Assembly: GCA_035529895.1 (NCBI GenBank)
Contig: DATKVV010000077.1
Coordinates: 49,134 to 113,133 of the forward strand
From: JAUWKC01 sp035529895
GTDB taxonomy: Bacteria > Planctomycetota > Phycisphaerae > Sedimentisphaerales > Anaerobacaceae
Direction: 5' to 3'
Length of the DNA: 64,000 nucleotides
The notes beneath the pieces were generated by a model. The model worked only from the letters and a program-made list of their open reading frames with translations, was not told the origin of the DNA and searched no databases. Below, piece by piece: positions 34,302 through 44,436 of this stretch (its first letter is position 1; every line of letters starts with the position of its first letter). Position numbers and translations under genes: made by a program.

Positions 34302-36881
34302 ATGAGATTTGACCGAATTACATTGAAGGCTCAGGAGGCATTAGCCACCGCCCAGCAGACCGCGCTGGCAAAGTCGCACACTGTTTTGTCGCCCCTGCAT
34401 CTATTAAGTGCAATCCTGGCCGATGATGGCGGCGTTGGGGGTATTATTCTGAATAAGATAGGGGCTAACCCTTCGCGGATTAAGGATATGGTCGAGAGCG
34501 AGCTTGGCCGGCTGCCGCAGGGCAGCAGCAGTCAGCTCATCCCTGAGCCTGCCTTCAATCAAATTGTACTTGATGCGCAGAACAGGGCCGATGCGATGGG
34601 TGACGAGTACCTGAGCGTGGAACACCTGTGCATTTCGCTGGCCTCAGTGCAAAGCGATGCGAAAGAGATTCTGCGGCTGAACTCGGTCACACCTGAACGG
34701 ATTGAGCAGGTTCTGAAGGAAATTCGCGGCGGGGAAAAGATAACAGACCAGAACCCGGAAGACAAGTACAGGGCCCTTGAGCGATACGGGATTGACCTGC
34801 TGGAAATGGCCAGAAAGGGAAAGCTTGACCCGGTCATCGGCAGGGACGAGGAGATTCGGCGCTGCATGCAGGTCCTGAATCGGCGCACCAAGAACAACCC
34901 TGTGCTAATCGGCGAGCCGGGGGTGGGCAAGACAGCAATTGTAGAGGGACTGGCGCAGCGCATAGTGGCGGGCGATGTTCCGGCCGGGCTGAAGAACAAG
35001 AGGATTATTGCTTTGGATATGGGCGCTCTTATTGCAGGCACGAAGTTCAGAGGCGAGTTTGAAGACCGCCTGAAGGCCGTGTTGAAAGAGGTGATAAGCG
35101 CAGAGGGCCAGATAATACTGTTTATTGATGAGTTGCATACTGTGGTAGGTGCGGGCAAGGCCGAAGGCGCGGTGGACGCAGGCAACTTACTGAAACCATC
35201 GCTGGCGCGCGGCGAGCTGCGGTGTATCGGCGCGACTACGATTGACGAATATCGAAAATACATCGAAAAGGACGCTGCGCTGGAGAGGCGGTTCCAGCCG
35301 ATTCTAATTGACCCGCCGAGCGTCGAAGAGACAATAGCAATCCTGCGCGGCCTGAAGAACCGTTATGATACCCACCACGGTGTTCGGATAACGGATGCCG
35401 CGCTGGTTGCGGCGGCGACCTTGTCGAACCGCTATATTTGCGACCGCTGGCTGCCGGACAAGGCGATAGACTTGGTTGACGAGGCCGCTTCGAAACTGAG
35501 GATTGAGAATGACTCGCTGCCGGCCGAGCTGGACACGATTCGGCGAAAGATTGTGCAACTGCAAATTGAGCGCGAGGCCCTGAAAAAGGAGGCCGACGAG
35601 GCGAGCAAGGAGCGGCTAAAGAGCACCGAGAAACAGTTGACCCAGTTGCAGCAGCAGGACAGGGAACTGACAGCGGAGTGGGAAGCTGAAAAGGGGGATA
35701 TCGACCAGATAAAGCAATTGAAGCAGAAAATCGAGGACGCTCAGAATCAGTTTATTGGTGCGCAGCGCAGGGGAGATTTGGAAGCGGCTGCCCGTTTGAA
35801 ATACGGGACTATTGCGGACTTGAAAAAGCAGCTCACGGACAAAGAGGCTCAACTGGCCAGAACCGATGGGCCCAAAATTATTGAAAACGAGGTGACCGAA
35901 GAGCATATCGCCGAGGTTGTGTCCAAGTGGACGGGGATACCAGTGGCGAGACTGATGACCGGTGAGCGGGAAAGATTAATGAAGATGGAGGAAGCGATTC
36001 GCCGGCGGGTGGTAGGACAGGACGAGGCGGTCTCGGCTCTGTGCAACGCGGTTCGCAGAAACCGAGCCGGGCTGGGGGACCCGAATCGGCCGATAGGGAC
36101 ATTTCTGTTTCTCGGTCCGACAGGCGTCGGCAAGACGGAGCTTTCCAAGGCCCTTGCCGATTTTCTGTTCAATGACCCGAACGCCATGATTCGCGTTGAT
36201 ATGAGCGAGTTTATGGAGCAGCACTCGGTTGCGCGGCTTATCGGCTCGCCGCCGGGTTACGTTGGTTACGAAGAAGGGGGGCGATTGACGGAGGCGGTTC
36301 GCCGCAAGCCGTATTCGGTGATTTTGCTCGATGAGATTGAGAAGGCCCATCCGGATGTATTCAACGTGATGCTGCAGGTATTTGATGACGGCCGGTTAAC
36401 GGATGGCAAAGGGCGGACCGTCGATTTCAAGAACACCGTGATTATCATGACCAGCAACATCGCCAGCCAGCAGATTCAGGAGTTGACCGAAGAAGCGGGG
36501 GCCGACTGGGAGATTGAGGCGCACGTTAAGGATGCCCTGAAGAAGCACTTCAAGCCGGAGTTTCTGAATCGTATCGATGAGATAATCGTTTTCCACATGC
36601 TGACAAAAGAGGATTTACGCAGGATTGTCGACATTCAGCTTGATTATCTCAGCGAGCGTCTGGGCGGGCGCAAGATCGCGGTTGAATTCACGGATAGCGC
36701 CCGGGAGCAGATTATGGACGAAGGCTACGACCCTGTTTTCGGAGCGAGGCCTCTGAAGCGGACGATCCAGCAGCGGCTGGAGAATCCGCTTGCGGCCGAG
36801 TTATTGGCCGGCAAATTCGTCGAGGGCGACACTGTAAGAATCGGCGCCCAGGCCCACAGGTTCACGTTTGAAAAGGTATAA
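34302..36881 (+). CDS. clpB: ClpB disaggregase (AAA+ chaperone)
   Basis: 859 residues from ATG 34302 (AAGGGGAAAAATC before it); an upstream in-frame ATG adds only 20 unrelated residues. Order of parts: N-domain (1-145, two Clp-N repeats, LSPLHLLSAILADDGG), AAA-1 with GEPGVGKTA and DELHTVVGAG, the long coiled-coil middle domain (about 405-525, REALKKEADEASKERLKSTE) that separates ClpB from ClpA/C, AAA-2 with GPTGVGKTE and LLDEIEKAHPD, and the C-terminal domain with GARPLKRTIQQ. It threads aggregated proteins through its ring together with DnaK to rescue them after heat stress. All catalytic motifs intact. It stands alone. Confidence 0.97.
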   Translation: MRFDRITLKAQEALATAQQTALAKSHTVLSPLHLLSAILADDGGVGGIILNKIGANPSRIKDMVESELGRLPQGSSSQLIPEPAFNQIVLDAQNRADAMGDEYLSVEHLCISLASVQSDAKEILRLNSVTPERIEQVLKEIRGGEKITDQNPEDKYRALERYGIDLLEMARKGKLDPVIGRDEEIRRCMQVLNRRTKNNPVLIGEPGVGKTAIVEGLAQRIVAGDVPAGLKNKRIIALDMGALIAGTKFRGEFEDRLKAVLKEVISAEGQIILFIDELHTVVGAGKAEGAVDAGNLLKPSLARGELRCIGATTIDEYRKYIEKDAALERRFQPILIDPPSVEETIAILRGLKNRYDTHHGVRITDAALVAAATLSNRYICDRWLPDKAIDLVDEAASKLRIENDSLPAELDTIRRKIVQLQIEREALKKEADEASKERLKSTEKQLTQLQQQDRELTAEWEAEKGDIDQIKQLKQKIEDAQNQFIGAQRRGDLEAAARLKYGTIADLKKQLTDKEAQLARTDGPKIIENEVTEEHIAEVVSKWTGIPVARLMTGERERLMKMEEAIRRRVVGQDEAVSALCNAVRRNRAGLGDPNRPIGTFLFLGPTGVGKTELSKALADFLFNDPNAMIRVDMSEFMEQHSVARLIGSPPGYVGYEEGGRLTEAVRRKPYSVILLDEIEKAHPDVFNVMLQVFDDGRLTDGKGRTVDFKNTVIIMTSNIASQQIQELTEEAGADWEIEAHVKDALKKHFKPEFLNRIDEIIVFHMLTKEDLRRIVDIQLDYLSERLGGRKIAVEFTDSAREQIMDEGYDPVFGARPLKRTIQQRLENPLAAELLAGKFVEGDTVRIGAQAHRFTFEKV

Positions 36882-37074
36882 TTTTCAGGCACAATTCCGC
36901 TTGTTTCATATCTTGCCCGGCGCTCGGTAGGGCCGCGGCCTTCTGCATGACGAGGATTTTTTGGAATTTGTCTTGCAGTTTTTTCCGCAAAGGCAAGAAT
37001 AGTCCGCGTCGTGTTATCAAGTGTTTGTTCGGGCAGGAAACCCGCAAAGAGCCTACTTTTAGAGGAAGATTCGG

Positions 37075-38403
37075 ATGGTAGCCAAAGAGCTTTTGGAGCA
37101 GGTGGAGAAGGACGGTATAAAGTTCATCACCCTGCAGTTTACCGACCTTCTGGGTGTTATAAAGGAGGTGATAATACCTGCTGAAGAGCTGGAGGACGCG
37201 TTGGCGGACGGCGTGTGGTTTGACGGCTCTTCAATCGAAGGTTTTGCGCGGATTCAGGAGAGCGACTTGTTTTTGAAGCCGGACCTGGCGACCTATGCCG
37301 TTGTGCCGTGGCTGATGGACGACGGCAGGACCGCAAGGCTAATCTGTGATATCCACCGCCCGGACGGCAGGCCCTTCCAGGGGGACCCGCGGTTTATTCT
37401 AAAGCAGGCTGTGGCCGAGGCCGCGCAGGACGGGTATGAGTATAATGTGGGGCCCGAGCCGGAATTCTATCTTTTTCGCGCGGACGGCGAAAAAAGAACC
37501 AGCCCTATCGATTGCGGCGGCTATTTCGACCTTTCTTCGCATGAAGGATACAAGGTCATAAAAAAGATAGCGGCGGCGCTGGAGGATTTCGGAATCAAGC
37601 TCCAGACCTCACACCATGAGGTGGGCCTGGGGCAGTACGAAATAGACTTCACTTACGGGCCCGCGGTTGATATTGCCGACAAGGTGGTCACGTTGAAGTA
37701 TTGCGCCAAAAAGATTGCTCAGATGTACAACTTATGCGCCACGTTTATGGCCAAGCCGATAATGGACGCGCCCGGCTCGGGGATGCATGTTCATCAGAGT
37801 CTGTTTGATGCAAAGTCGAAGACAAACGCGTTTTACGACAAAGACCACAAATACAATTTGTCGAAGCTGGCCTGTCATTTCATCGCCGGGCAGATAAAGC
37901 ACATCAATGCGATGTGCGCGATGCTCTGTCCGACGGTGAATTCCTACAAGAGGCTGGTTTCCGGCTTTGAGGCGCCGGTATACGTTACGTGGGCGGCCAT
38001 GAATCGCTCGGCTCTCTTGAGAGTGCCGAAATGGTTTAAGGCAAATAGTGAAGCCGCTCGAATCGAGCTGAGGTGTCCCGACCCGGCGTGCAACCCCTAT
38101 CTGGCGTTTGCCGTTATGTTGAAGGCGGGCCTGGACGGAGTTAAAAATAAGCTCGAACCGCCCGAGGCGGTTGAGGAAAACATTTACCAGCTTGATGGTG
38201 AAAGTCTCGTCCGGCGAAATATCGAGGTCTTGCCGAGCTCTTTGTTCGAAGCTCTCAACGCGTTAAAGAAGGACAAGCTCATTCAAGAGGCCCTCGGAGA
38301 GCATCTGTTCGAAAGATACATGGACGTCAAGACAAAGGAGTGGGACGAGTTCAAAAAGCAGGTTACCAACTGGGAGCTTGATACTTATTTAGATACGTTT
38401 TAG
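37075..38403 (+). CDS. glnA: Glutamine synthetase type I
   Basis: 442 residues from ATG 37075 (AGAGGAAG before it). GSI signature parts are in order: VWFDGSSIEGFARIQESDL, the glutamate/metal loop GPEPEFYLF, the ATP-binding APGSGMHVHQSL, CPTVNSYKRLV, and the PDPACNPYLAFAVML stretch. It condenses glutamate and ammonia with ATP to glutamine in the cytoplasm. The length and the lack of the extra 25-residue loop of the GSI-beta class suggest the alpha class, normally not controlled by adenylylation; the tail around EENIYQL has a Tyr but not the KNLYDLPPEE context. No GlnR or sigma-54 site is seen upstream. Confidence 0.96.
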   Translation: MVAKELLEQVEKDGIKFITLQFTDLLGVIKEVIIPAEELEDALADGVWFDGSSIEGFARIQESDLFLKPDLATYAVVPWLMDDGRTARLICDIHRPDGRPFQGDPRFILKQAVAEAAQDGYEYNVGPEPEFYLFRADGEKRTSPIDCGGYFDLSSHEGYKVIKKIAAALEDFGIKLQTSHHEVGLGQYEIDFTYGPAVDIADKVVTLKYCAKKIAQMYNLCATFMAKPIMDAPGSGMHVHQSLFDAKSKTNAFYDKDHKYNLSKLACHFIAGQIKHINAMCAMLCPTVNSYKRLVSGFEAPVYVTWAAMNRSALLRVPKWFKANSEAARIELRCPDPACNPYLAFAVMLKAGLDGVKNKLEPPEAVEENIYQLDGESLVRRNIEVLPSSLFEALNALKKDKLIQEALGEHLFERYMDVKTKEWDEFKKQVTNWELDTYLDTF

Positions 38404-38545
38404 ATTCCTCGGCTCGTCTGTGCGGACAAAGCGGACAGCCGTGTCCCCGTTTCTGGAGCGCGTCGCGTGTTCTGCTAAAGGGGCGATTCGGGCTCGCACG
38501 GGGCCTGGGTTGATTGGATTTGTTGCGCAGTCCGGAGGAATGGTT

Positions 38546-39685
38546 ATGAGCAACGGGCCAACTCATACGATAAACAGATGTAATCGCAGAGACTTTCTGA
38601 CGCTCAGCGCGGCTGGGGGTCTGGCTGCGGCTTTGGGTGGTCGCGGTCTGGTCGCCTACGGGGCGGCGCCGGCTCGGGAGCCGGCGAAGGCTCGTGTTGG
38701 CGGCGCGAGCGACAAATCACGAGCGGTTCTGGTAAGAAGAAAGGCGACGGTTTCACTGGTGAGCTTTCCCACTCTGCCGCGCAACGAGCCGGACCGCTTG
38801 AACAAAACGTTGGAGAACATGAGCAGGCATATTGCCGAGGCGGCGGCGCTCGGCAGCGACCTGGCCGCCTTTCCCGAAATCGCCAACACCTTAGGCTCAG
38901 CGGAGCCGTGGCAGTTCGAGCCGCTGGATGGACCCACTGTCTCGGCCATTTCCAAAGCAGCGAAACGGCATTCAATCTATGTTGTTTGTCCCATGGGTAC
39001 ACTTGAGGAGGGCATACACTACAACAGTTCTGTCCTGATTGGCCGGGACGGCCGCATCGTTGGTGTATATCACAAAAATTTCCCCACGCACGGAGAGCTG
39101 GATATTGGCATCGTTCCAGGCGCCGAGACGCCCGTGTTCGAGACAGACTTCGGACGTGTGGGGCTGACCATCTGCTTCGATTTGAACTACTGGGAGGTCG
39201 GTTCAGGCCTGTGCGCCAACAGGGCCGAGCTGGTTCTCTGGTCGTCCATGTGGCAGGGGGCTCGGATGCTAAGCAAATGGGCCATTGAGTTCGGCTTTTA
39301 CATGGGCGCTATCTGGAGGGGAGGCTCGACCTTCGTGGATATCGCCGGCCGCGAAATCATCAGCATAAAGCGTGACATCAGCGACAAGAGCAGCAGTGCG
39401 CCGCTTGTTACGGCCACGCTGGATATGGACCGTCGGCTCTTGCATCACGATGGTAACGTCGGGCGTCTGAAGCCCCTTTATGAAAAATACGGCAGCACCG
39501 CCGCGTACGCCGAATGGCTCTCTCATGAGTGCCTGCTTATTTTCGGGTCCCAATTGTCGAACATCTCGACGGACCAGCTCATTGAGGAATTCGGTCTGGA
39601 GACCATGCGAGATTATCTTGCCCGCGTCCGGCGTGACCGACAGCTGGCCTTGAAAGGCCTTTACAGGCCGAAGAAACAGAAATGA
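38546..39685 (+). CDS. Tat-exported carbon-nitrogen hydrolase (nitrilase superfamily)
   Basis: 379 residues from ATG 38546, chosen because GGAGGAAT precedes it and a twin-arginine signal follows (NRRDFLTLSAAGGLAAALGG). The catalytic triad of the nitrilase fold is intact: Glu in AAFPEIAN, Lys in YHKNFPT and Cys in LTICFDLNYWE. Family members hydrolyse amides or nitriles. Export through Tat means it acts, folded, outside the cytoplasm. The gene lies between glnA and the GH106-like gene, 61 bases before the latter's start, so it may be co-transcribed with it and act on amide-linked sugars or peptides (inference). The substrate cannot be told. Confidence 0.85.
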   Translation: MSNGPTHTINRCNRRDFLTLSAAGGLAAALGGRGLVAYGAAPAREPAKARVGGASDKSRAVLVRRKATVSLVSFPTLPRNEPDRLNKTLENMSRHIAEAAALGSDLAAFPEIANTLGSAEPWQFEPLDGPTVSAISKAAKRHSIYVVCPMGTLEEGIHYNSSVLIGRDGRIVGVYHKNFPTHGELDIGIVPGAETPVFETDFGRVGLTICFDLNYWEVGSGLCANRAELVLWSSMWQGARMLSKWAIEFGFYMGAIWRGGSTFVDIAGREIISIKRDISDKSSSAPLVTATLDMDRRLLHHDGNVGRLKPLYEKYGSTAAYAEWLSHECLLIFGSQLSNISTDQLIEEFGLETMRDYLARVRRDRQLALKGLYRPKKQK

Positions 39686-39746
39686 CAAATACGCGATGGT
39701 TACTGATGTGCGCATCTTTCTTGTAATTTAGTTGGGAGGTTATGCG

Positions 39747-42700
39747 ATGAAACGCACGGCTGATCGAACCAGTTCTCCAAGTCGTTGGGCGGGAATTATC
39801 CATTGGATTATTCTCTTGGTAGTGGTTCTCGCGGTCTGTATGACCGCCCCGTTGCAGGCCGCAGATTCGGCAAGCGTAAAAGCTTTGTTTGCCAATCCTC
39901 CGCGCCGGTACAGCACCGCGCCCTTATGGGTGTGGAACGATATGCTGACTGAGGAGCAGATTGTCTCGACGCTGCGGGACTTGGCCGGGCAGAACGTAAA
40001 GCAGGTTTTTGTTCATCCCCGGCCGGGCTTGATGACTCCGTACCTTTCACAGGATTGGTTCCGCCTCTGGAAAGTCGCCCTCAAAGAGGCCGAACGGCTC
40101 GATATGAATATATGGATATACGACGAGAACTCGTATCCTTCAGGTTTTGCCGGTGGGCTGGTGCCGGAGGCCATGCCCGAGTCGCGCGGGCGGAATCTGT
40201 TTGTCGAGTCGGCGAATGACGTGGTCGCCGTTTATCGTCAAAGCGGTGACGCGTTTGAGAGCCTTACAGCGCGGGCGCACCCTTCCGGCGCTGATTGTCT
40301 TATTGCATCTATAAAGCTGGCGAAATCCTCCCCCTGGTATGGTGGCAAGTACTATGTGAACCTGCTCACCCCCGGGGTTACCGAGAAGTTCCTCGAAGTT
40401 ACGATGGGTGCTTACACCCGCAACATCGGCAACGAGTTCGGCAGGCGGGTTCCGGGCGTTTTTGCGGATGAGCCGCAGATCCGGCCCGCGCACGGTCTGC
40501 CCTGGGCGGAAGACCTGCCGAAGTTGTTCGAGGAAAGGTGGGGGTACTCCCTGATCGACAACCTGCCAAGCCTCGTGCGGCCCATGGGCGACTGGAAGCG
40601 CCTCCGGCACAACTATTTTCAGCTTGTGCTCGAATTGTTTATCGACAGATGGGCAAAGCCCTATTACGAGTATTGCGACCAGAAGGGACTGGCATTCACG
40701 GGTCATTACTGGGAGCATGAGTGGCCTCGCGCCAAGTCGGTCCCGGATAATATGGCCGTGGCGGCGTGGCAGCAGCAGCCCGGTATTGATACGCTGATGA
40801 ACAAATACAGCGAGGACGTGCACGCCCAGTTCGGCAACGTCCGTGCGGTCAAGGAGCTGGCCAGTGTGGCCAACCAGCTCGGCCGCAAACGAACGCTCTG
40901 CGAGGCCTACGGCGCGGGCGGCTGGGACCTGCGCTTCGAAGATATGAAGCGAATAGGAGACTGGCTCTATGTGCTCGGCGTCAATCTGCTCGATGAACAC
41001 CTCTCCTACATCACCATTCGCGGCGCACGAAAACGGGACCATCCGCAGTCTTTCTCGTACCACACGCCCTGGTGGGATTCCTATCATGTTCTGGCCACAT
41101 ACTTTACAAGGCTCTCGGCGGTGCTTTCTCAAGGCGAGCAGATTAACTCTGTACTGCTAATCGAGCCGACGACAACTGCGTGGATGTATCAGGCGGACCC
41201 CAGCCATTCGGAACATCTCGAGACTATAGGGAGTGAATTCCAGAAGATGACGGTGGGTTTGGCGAAGGCCCAGGTCGAGTACGATATCGGCTGCGAGGAC
41301 ATCATCGCCCGTCACGGCTCGGTTGAAGGTGCGCTGCTCAAAATAGGCAATCGTCGATATGACACGGTGGTATTGCCTCCGCTGACCGAGAACCTCAATG
41401 ACAAAACGATGGAGCTGTTCGAGGCTTACGCCAAAGCCGGCGGCAGGGTGCTCTGCTGCGGCGACCCACCGGCGATGGTCGACGGCTCGCCCTCTGAATG
41501 CGGCAAGGAGCTATCGCATGAGCCGAGCTGGAAGCAGATTGAGCCGGACCAGTTGCCTGCTATGCTGTTGAGTGGGTCAGGGGATGGCTTTGCCATTAGG
41601 CGCAACAGTGATGACAAGGGCTTCCTCTATCATCACCGGCGGCGGCTCGGCGACGGAGAGATTCTATTTCTCGTTAATACCAGTATCGACTCGCCCACCG
41701 CCGGCCATATAGAATCGGCGATGCGCAGTATCCAGCGGTGGGACCCTGAGACAGGGGACATTTCAGCGTATGCGTTTACCGAACAGCCCAGAGGCGTCCG
41801 TGCCGACTTCGAGCTTGCCCCTTGTGGAAGCCTGTTGCTGTTTCTTTCCAACAAGCGCAGCGAGCCGGCCCCAGCGGAACCGGCGCGGACTGTCAAGGTG
41901 GAACCTGCCGGGCCGCTGAGAATTCGCCCCCTTGAGCAAAACGTTCTTACTCTGGACTACGTCGATGTAACCGCCGGCGGCCAGACGAAGGAAAACATCT
42001 ATTTCTACGAGGCCTCCAGGTTTGTCTTTCAGAAACATGGAATGGAGGGCAATCCCTGGGACAGCGCCGTCCAGTTTCGCGATGAGCTTATCACCAGGAC
42101 TTTCCCGCCGGACAGCGGCTTCAAGGCGACATATCGCTTCACCATCGAGGGCCGCGCGCCCAAACCTCTGTATGTTGTCATTGAACGGCCGGATCTCTAC
42201 TCTGTAAGCTGCAATGGGAAAACGGTATCGGCCAAAAAGGGTCAATGGTGGCTCGATAGGGCGTTCGGCAGGATCGACATCGCGTCCGCGGCAAAGGTCG
42301 GCCGGAACGCTGTCACTATCAAGGCCTCGCCAATGACTATTTATCATGAGCTCGAGTCGGCCTATATATTGGGAGACTTTGCGCTAAAGGCTGCGGATTC
42401 GGGGTTTGTGATTGTTCCACCAGAGCCCTTGAAATTGGGCAAGTGGAACGGGCAGGGACTTCCGCTCTACGCGGCCGGTGTATCCTACTCTCAGAATTTC
42501 AGGATTCCAAAAACCGCAGGTAGATACTGTGTTTCGCTGCCCGACTGGTACGGCAGCGTCGCTAAGGTTGCCGTTAACGGCAAAGATGCGGGATATATCT
42601 ACCATCAACCGTGGGATTGTGACGTCACCGAGCATGTCACCGCGGGCACAAACAACGTCGAGGTTGTGGTCATCGGCACGCTGCGAAACACCCTCGGCCC

Positions 42701-42845
42701 GCATCACGGCAATCAGCCTTTGGGCTCGACCTGGCCCGGAATGTTCCGCAGCGCGCCCGAGACCGGCCCACCCGCCGGTAGCGAGTATCAATCCATCGCC
42801 TACGGACTATTCAAATCCTTTGAGTTGCATAACCAAACTCAATGA
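39747..42845 (+). CDS. Secreted GH106-like alpha-L-rhamnosidase-type protein
   Basis: 1032 residues from ATG 39747 (GGGAGG seven bases before). Signal peptide with a long hydrophobic core (WIILLVVVLAVCMTAPLQAA). The N-terminal half is a barrel of the kind found in GH106: the NPPRRYSTAPLWVWND opening, VFVHPRPGLM, WIYDENSYPSG and GEQINSVLLIEP, with likely acid residues in the FADEPQIR and HYWEHEW segments. The C-terminal third has galactose-binding-like sandwiches (FRIPKTAGRYCVSLPDWYGS, AKVAVNGKDAGYIYHQPWDC), usual for the family. GH106 removes terminal L-rhamnose from pectin and other polymers. That agrees with the rhamnose mutarotase-like gene at 2.3 kb, although the two are not linked. Subfamily identity is inferred. 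Confidence 0.78.
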   Translation: MKRTADRTSSPSRWAGIIHWIILLVVVLAVCMTAPLQAADSASVKALFANPPRRYSTAPLWVWNDMLTEEQIVSTLRDLAGQNVKQVFVHPRPGLMTPYLSQDWFRLWKVALKEAERLDMNIWIYDENSYPSGFAGGLVPEAMPESRGRNLFVESANDVVAVYRQSGDAFESLTARAHPSGADCLIASIKLAKSSPWYGGKYYVNLLTPGVTEKFLEVTMGAYTRNIGNEFGRRVPGVFADEPQIRPAHGLPWAEDLPKLFEERWGYSLIDNLPSLVRPMGDWKRLRHNYFQLVLELFIDRWAKPYYEYCDQKGLAFTGHYWEHEWPRAKSVPDNMAVAAWQQQPGIDTLMNKYSEDVHAQFGNVRAVKELASVANQLGRKRTLCEAYGAGGWDLRFEDMKRIGDWLYVLGVNLLDEHLSYITIRGARKRDHPQSFSYHTPWWDSYHVLATYFTRLSAVLSQGEQINSVLLIEPTTTAWMYQADPSHSEHLETIGSEFQKMTVGLAKAQVEYDIGCEDIIARHGSVEGALLKIGNRRYDTVVLPPLTENLNDKTMELFEAYAKAGGRVLCCGDPPAMVDGSPSECGKELSHEPSWKQIEPDQLPAMLLSGSGDGFAIRRNSDDKGFLYHHRRRLGDGEILFLVNTSIDSPTAGHIESAMRSIQRWDPETGDISAYAFTEQPRGVRADFELAPCGSLLLFLSNKRSEPAPAEPARTVKVEPAGPLRIRPLEQNVLTLDYVDVTAGGQTKENIYFYEASRFVFQKHGMEGNPWDSAVQFRDELITRTFPPDSGFKATYRFTIEGRAPKPLYVVIERPDLYSVSCNGKTVSAKKGQWWLDRAFGRIDIASAAKVGRNAVTIKASPMTIYHELESAYILGDFALKAADSGFVIVPPEPLKLGKWNGQGLPLYAAGVSYSQNFRIPKTAGRYCVSLPDWYGSVAKVAVNGKDAGYIYHQPWDCDVTEHVTAGTNNVEVVVIGTLRNTLGPHHGNQPLGSTWPGMFRSAPETGPPAGSEYQSIAYGLFKSFELHNQTQ

Positions 42846-42887
42846 GAGTCCTGAGAAATGAGGGGCGCGGGCTGACGGGCACTTGGG

Positions 42888-43652
42888 TTAGAGGTTTACG
42901 GGTATTCCGCGGCCGGCAAGGTATTCTTTCATTTGTTTGATGGTGTAATTTCCGAAGTGTGTGATTGAGGCCATAAGAACGGCGTCTGCGCCGCCGGCGA
43001 CGATGCCTTCGTAAAGATGGTCGAGTGTTCCTGCTCCGCCGGACGCGATGACGGGGATGTTTACCGCGTCGGAAACGGCTCTGGTCAGCTCGATGTCGTA
43101 GCCGGCCTTTGTGCCGTCGGCGTCCATGCTCGTAAGCAGTATTTCCCCCGCGCCTGACTTTTCACCTTCTACAGCCCATTCGACCACGTCGATATCCGTC
43201 GGCTGGGAGCCGGCTTTTACGCAGACGTGCCATTTGCCTTTTCTTGTTTTCGACAGGCGTGCGTCAATCGCCAGCACGACGCATTGGTTGCCGAATCGCC
43301 GGGCGGCTCTGGTGATTATGGAGGGATTTTCGACGGCGGCCGTATTCACCGAGACCTTGTCGGCCCCGCTTCGCAGAATGGCGTCAATTTGTTCGGCGGT
43401 TTGAACGCCGCCACCTACCGTGAAGGGAATAAATACGTTCTCGGCAACCTTTTCCACAAGCTCAACAATGGTTTTGCGGGACCGAATCGTGGCGGTGATG
43501 TCCAAAAATACCAGCTCGTCGGCGCCCTCCTGGCTGTACCTCGCGCCAAGTTCCACCGGGTCGCCGGCGTCACGCAAATTCACAAACTGGACGCCCTTTA
43601 CTACCCGATTATCTTTGACGTCGAGACAGGGAATTATTCTTTTTGTCAGCAT
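42888..43652 (-). CDS. hisF: Imidazole glycerol phosphate synthase cyclase subunit HisF
   Basis: 254 residues from ATG 43652, which follows the hisH stop by 2 bases. A TIM barrel with all phosphate-binding loops: IIPCLDVKDNRVVKG (catalytic Asp), FTVGGGVQT, SGADKVSVNTAAV, VLAIDAR (second catalytic Asp), LLTSMDADGTK, VIASGGAGT and MASITHFG. It uses ammonia from HisH to close the imidazole ring in histidine synthesis and releases AICAR. Length and motifs are normal. An in-frame start 7 codons earlier would overlap hisH and is not needed. Confidence 0.97.
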   Translation of the reverse strand: MLTKRIIPCLDVKDNRVVKGVQFVNLRDAGDPVELGARYSQEGADELVFLDITATIRSRKTIVELVEKVAENVFIPFTVGGGVQTAEQIDAILRSGADKVSVNTAAVENPSIITRAARRFGNQCVVLAIDARLSKTRKGKWHVCVKAGSQPTDIDVVEWAVEGEKSGAGEILLTSMDADGTKAGYDIELTRAVSDAVNIPVIASGGAGTLDHLYEGIVAGGADAVLMASITHFGNYTIKQMKEYLAGRGIPVNL

Positions 43653-43654
43653 AA

Positions 43655-44263
43655 TCAGCTTCTCTTTTCGCAAAGCTCGGCAAAATTTCGCAACACTTTC
43701 AGGCCCGTTTTGCCGCTCTTTTCCGGGTGAAATTGCACGCCGTAGATGTTGGCCTTTTGCACCGCCGCCGCAAGATCGAAGCCGTAGTCCGTATGGGCTA
43801 TTTTCGTCTCAGGGTCTGCCACCTCGGCGAAAAAAGAGTGGGCAAAATAAAAATGCTTCTCGTTTCCGAGGTCGGTAAACAAATCCATATCTTCCGGCAG
43901 TTTCACGAGATTCCAGCCCATGTGGGGAATTGTCCTGCCGGGCGGAATCGGAACGACATTGCCACCAATCAGACCGAGGCCCCTGTGCTCGCCGTACTCA
44001 TAGCTTCTCTCGAAGAGCATCTGGTAGCCGACACAGATGCCGAGGAGGGGCTTGCCCCCGAGGGCCGACTGTTTGACGATTGCGGCTGCCTTGCCCAACG
44101 CGCTGACTGCGAAGCCGAACGCCGCGACGCCCGGCAAGACCAGTCCCGCCGCCTTTTCGATTATGGCAGCTTCACTGGTTAACTGCACGTCGCAGCCGAT
44201 ATGCCGGAAGGCGTTGCAGACACTTTTGACATTTCCTACGTTGTAATCGATAACGACTATCAT
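43655..44263 (-). CDS. hisH: Imidazole glycerol phosphate synthase glutaminase subunit HisH
   Basis: 202 residues. Class I glutamine amidotransferase: oxyanion region LVLPGVAAFG, nucleophile Cys in GICVGYQMLF, and the His-Glu pair in VQFHPEKSG near the end. It releases ammonia from glutamine and passes it through a channel to HisF. hisF starts 2 bases after its stop, so the two are translated together. The nucleophile elbow is GICVGYQ rather than the usual GICLGMQ, a mild change. No other his genes are in the window. Confidence 0.96.
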   Translation of the reverse strand: MIVVIDYNVGNVKSVCNAFRHIGCDVQLTSEAAIIEKAAGLVLPGVAAFGFAVSALGKAAAIVKQSALGGKPLLGICVGYQMLFERSYEYGEHRGLGLIGGNVVPIPPGRTIPHMGWNLVKLPEDMDLFTDLGNEKHFYFAHSFFAEVADPETKIAHTDYGFDLAAAVQKANIYGVQFHPEKSGKTGLKVLRNFAELCEKRS

Positions 44264-44401
44264 AAATCAGATTAAACTCCGGATGTGCCGGAAGGTCAAA
44301 TAAAAACGCCTTATAGCCCTGTTAAGGGCATCCGATATCGAATAAGGCCTGTGCAGCGCAGCCAGCGGGGCGTTGGACTGCTTCCTCGCCGCAGTTGAGA
44401 T

Positions 44402-44431
44402 TTGACAAACGCTGGTAAAATGTGTTATCCT
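44402..44431 (+). promoter_or_regulatory. Promoter of the candidate RNA before glmS
   Basis: TTGACA (44402-44407), 18 bases, TATCCT (44426-44431). Perfect -35 and a -10 with four of six matches, as often seen for stable RNAs. No protein frame follows within 300 bases. Confidence 0.5.
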
Positions 44432-44436
44432 CGCCG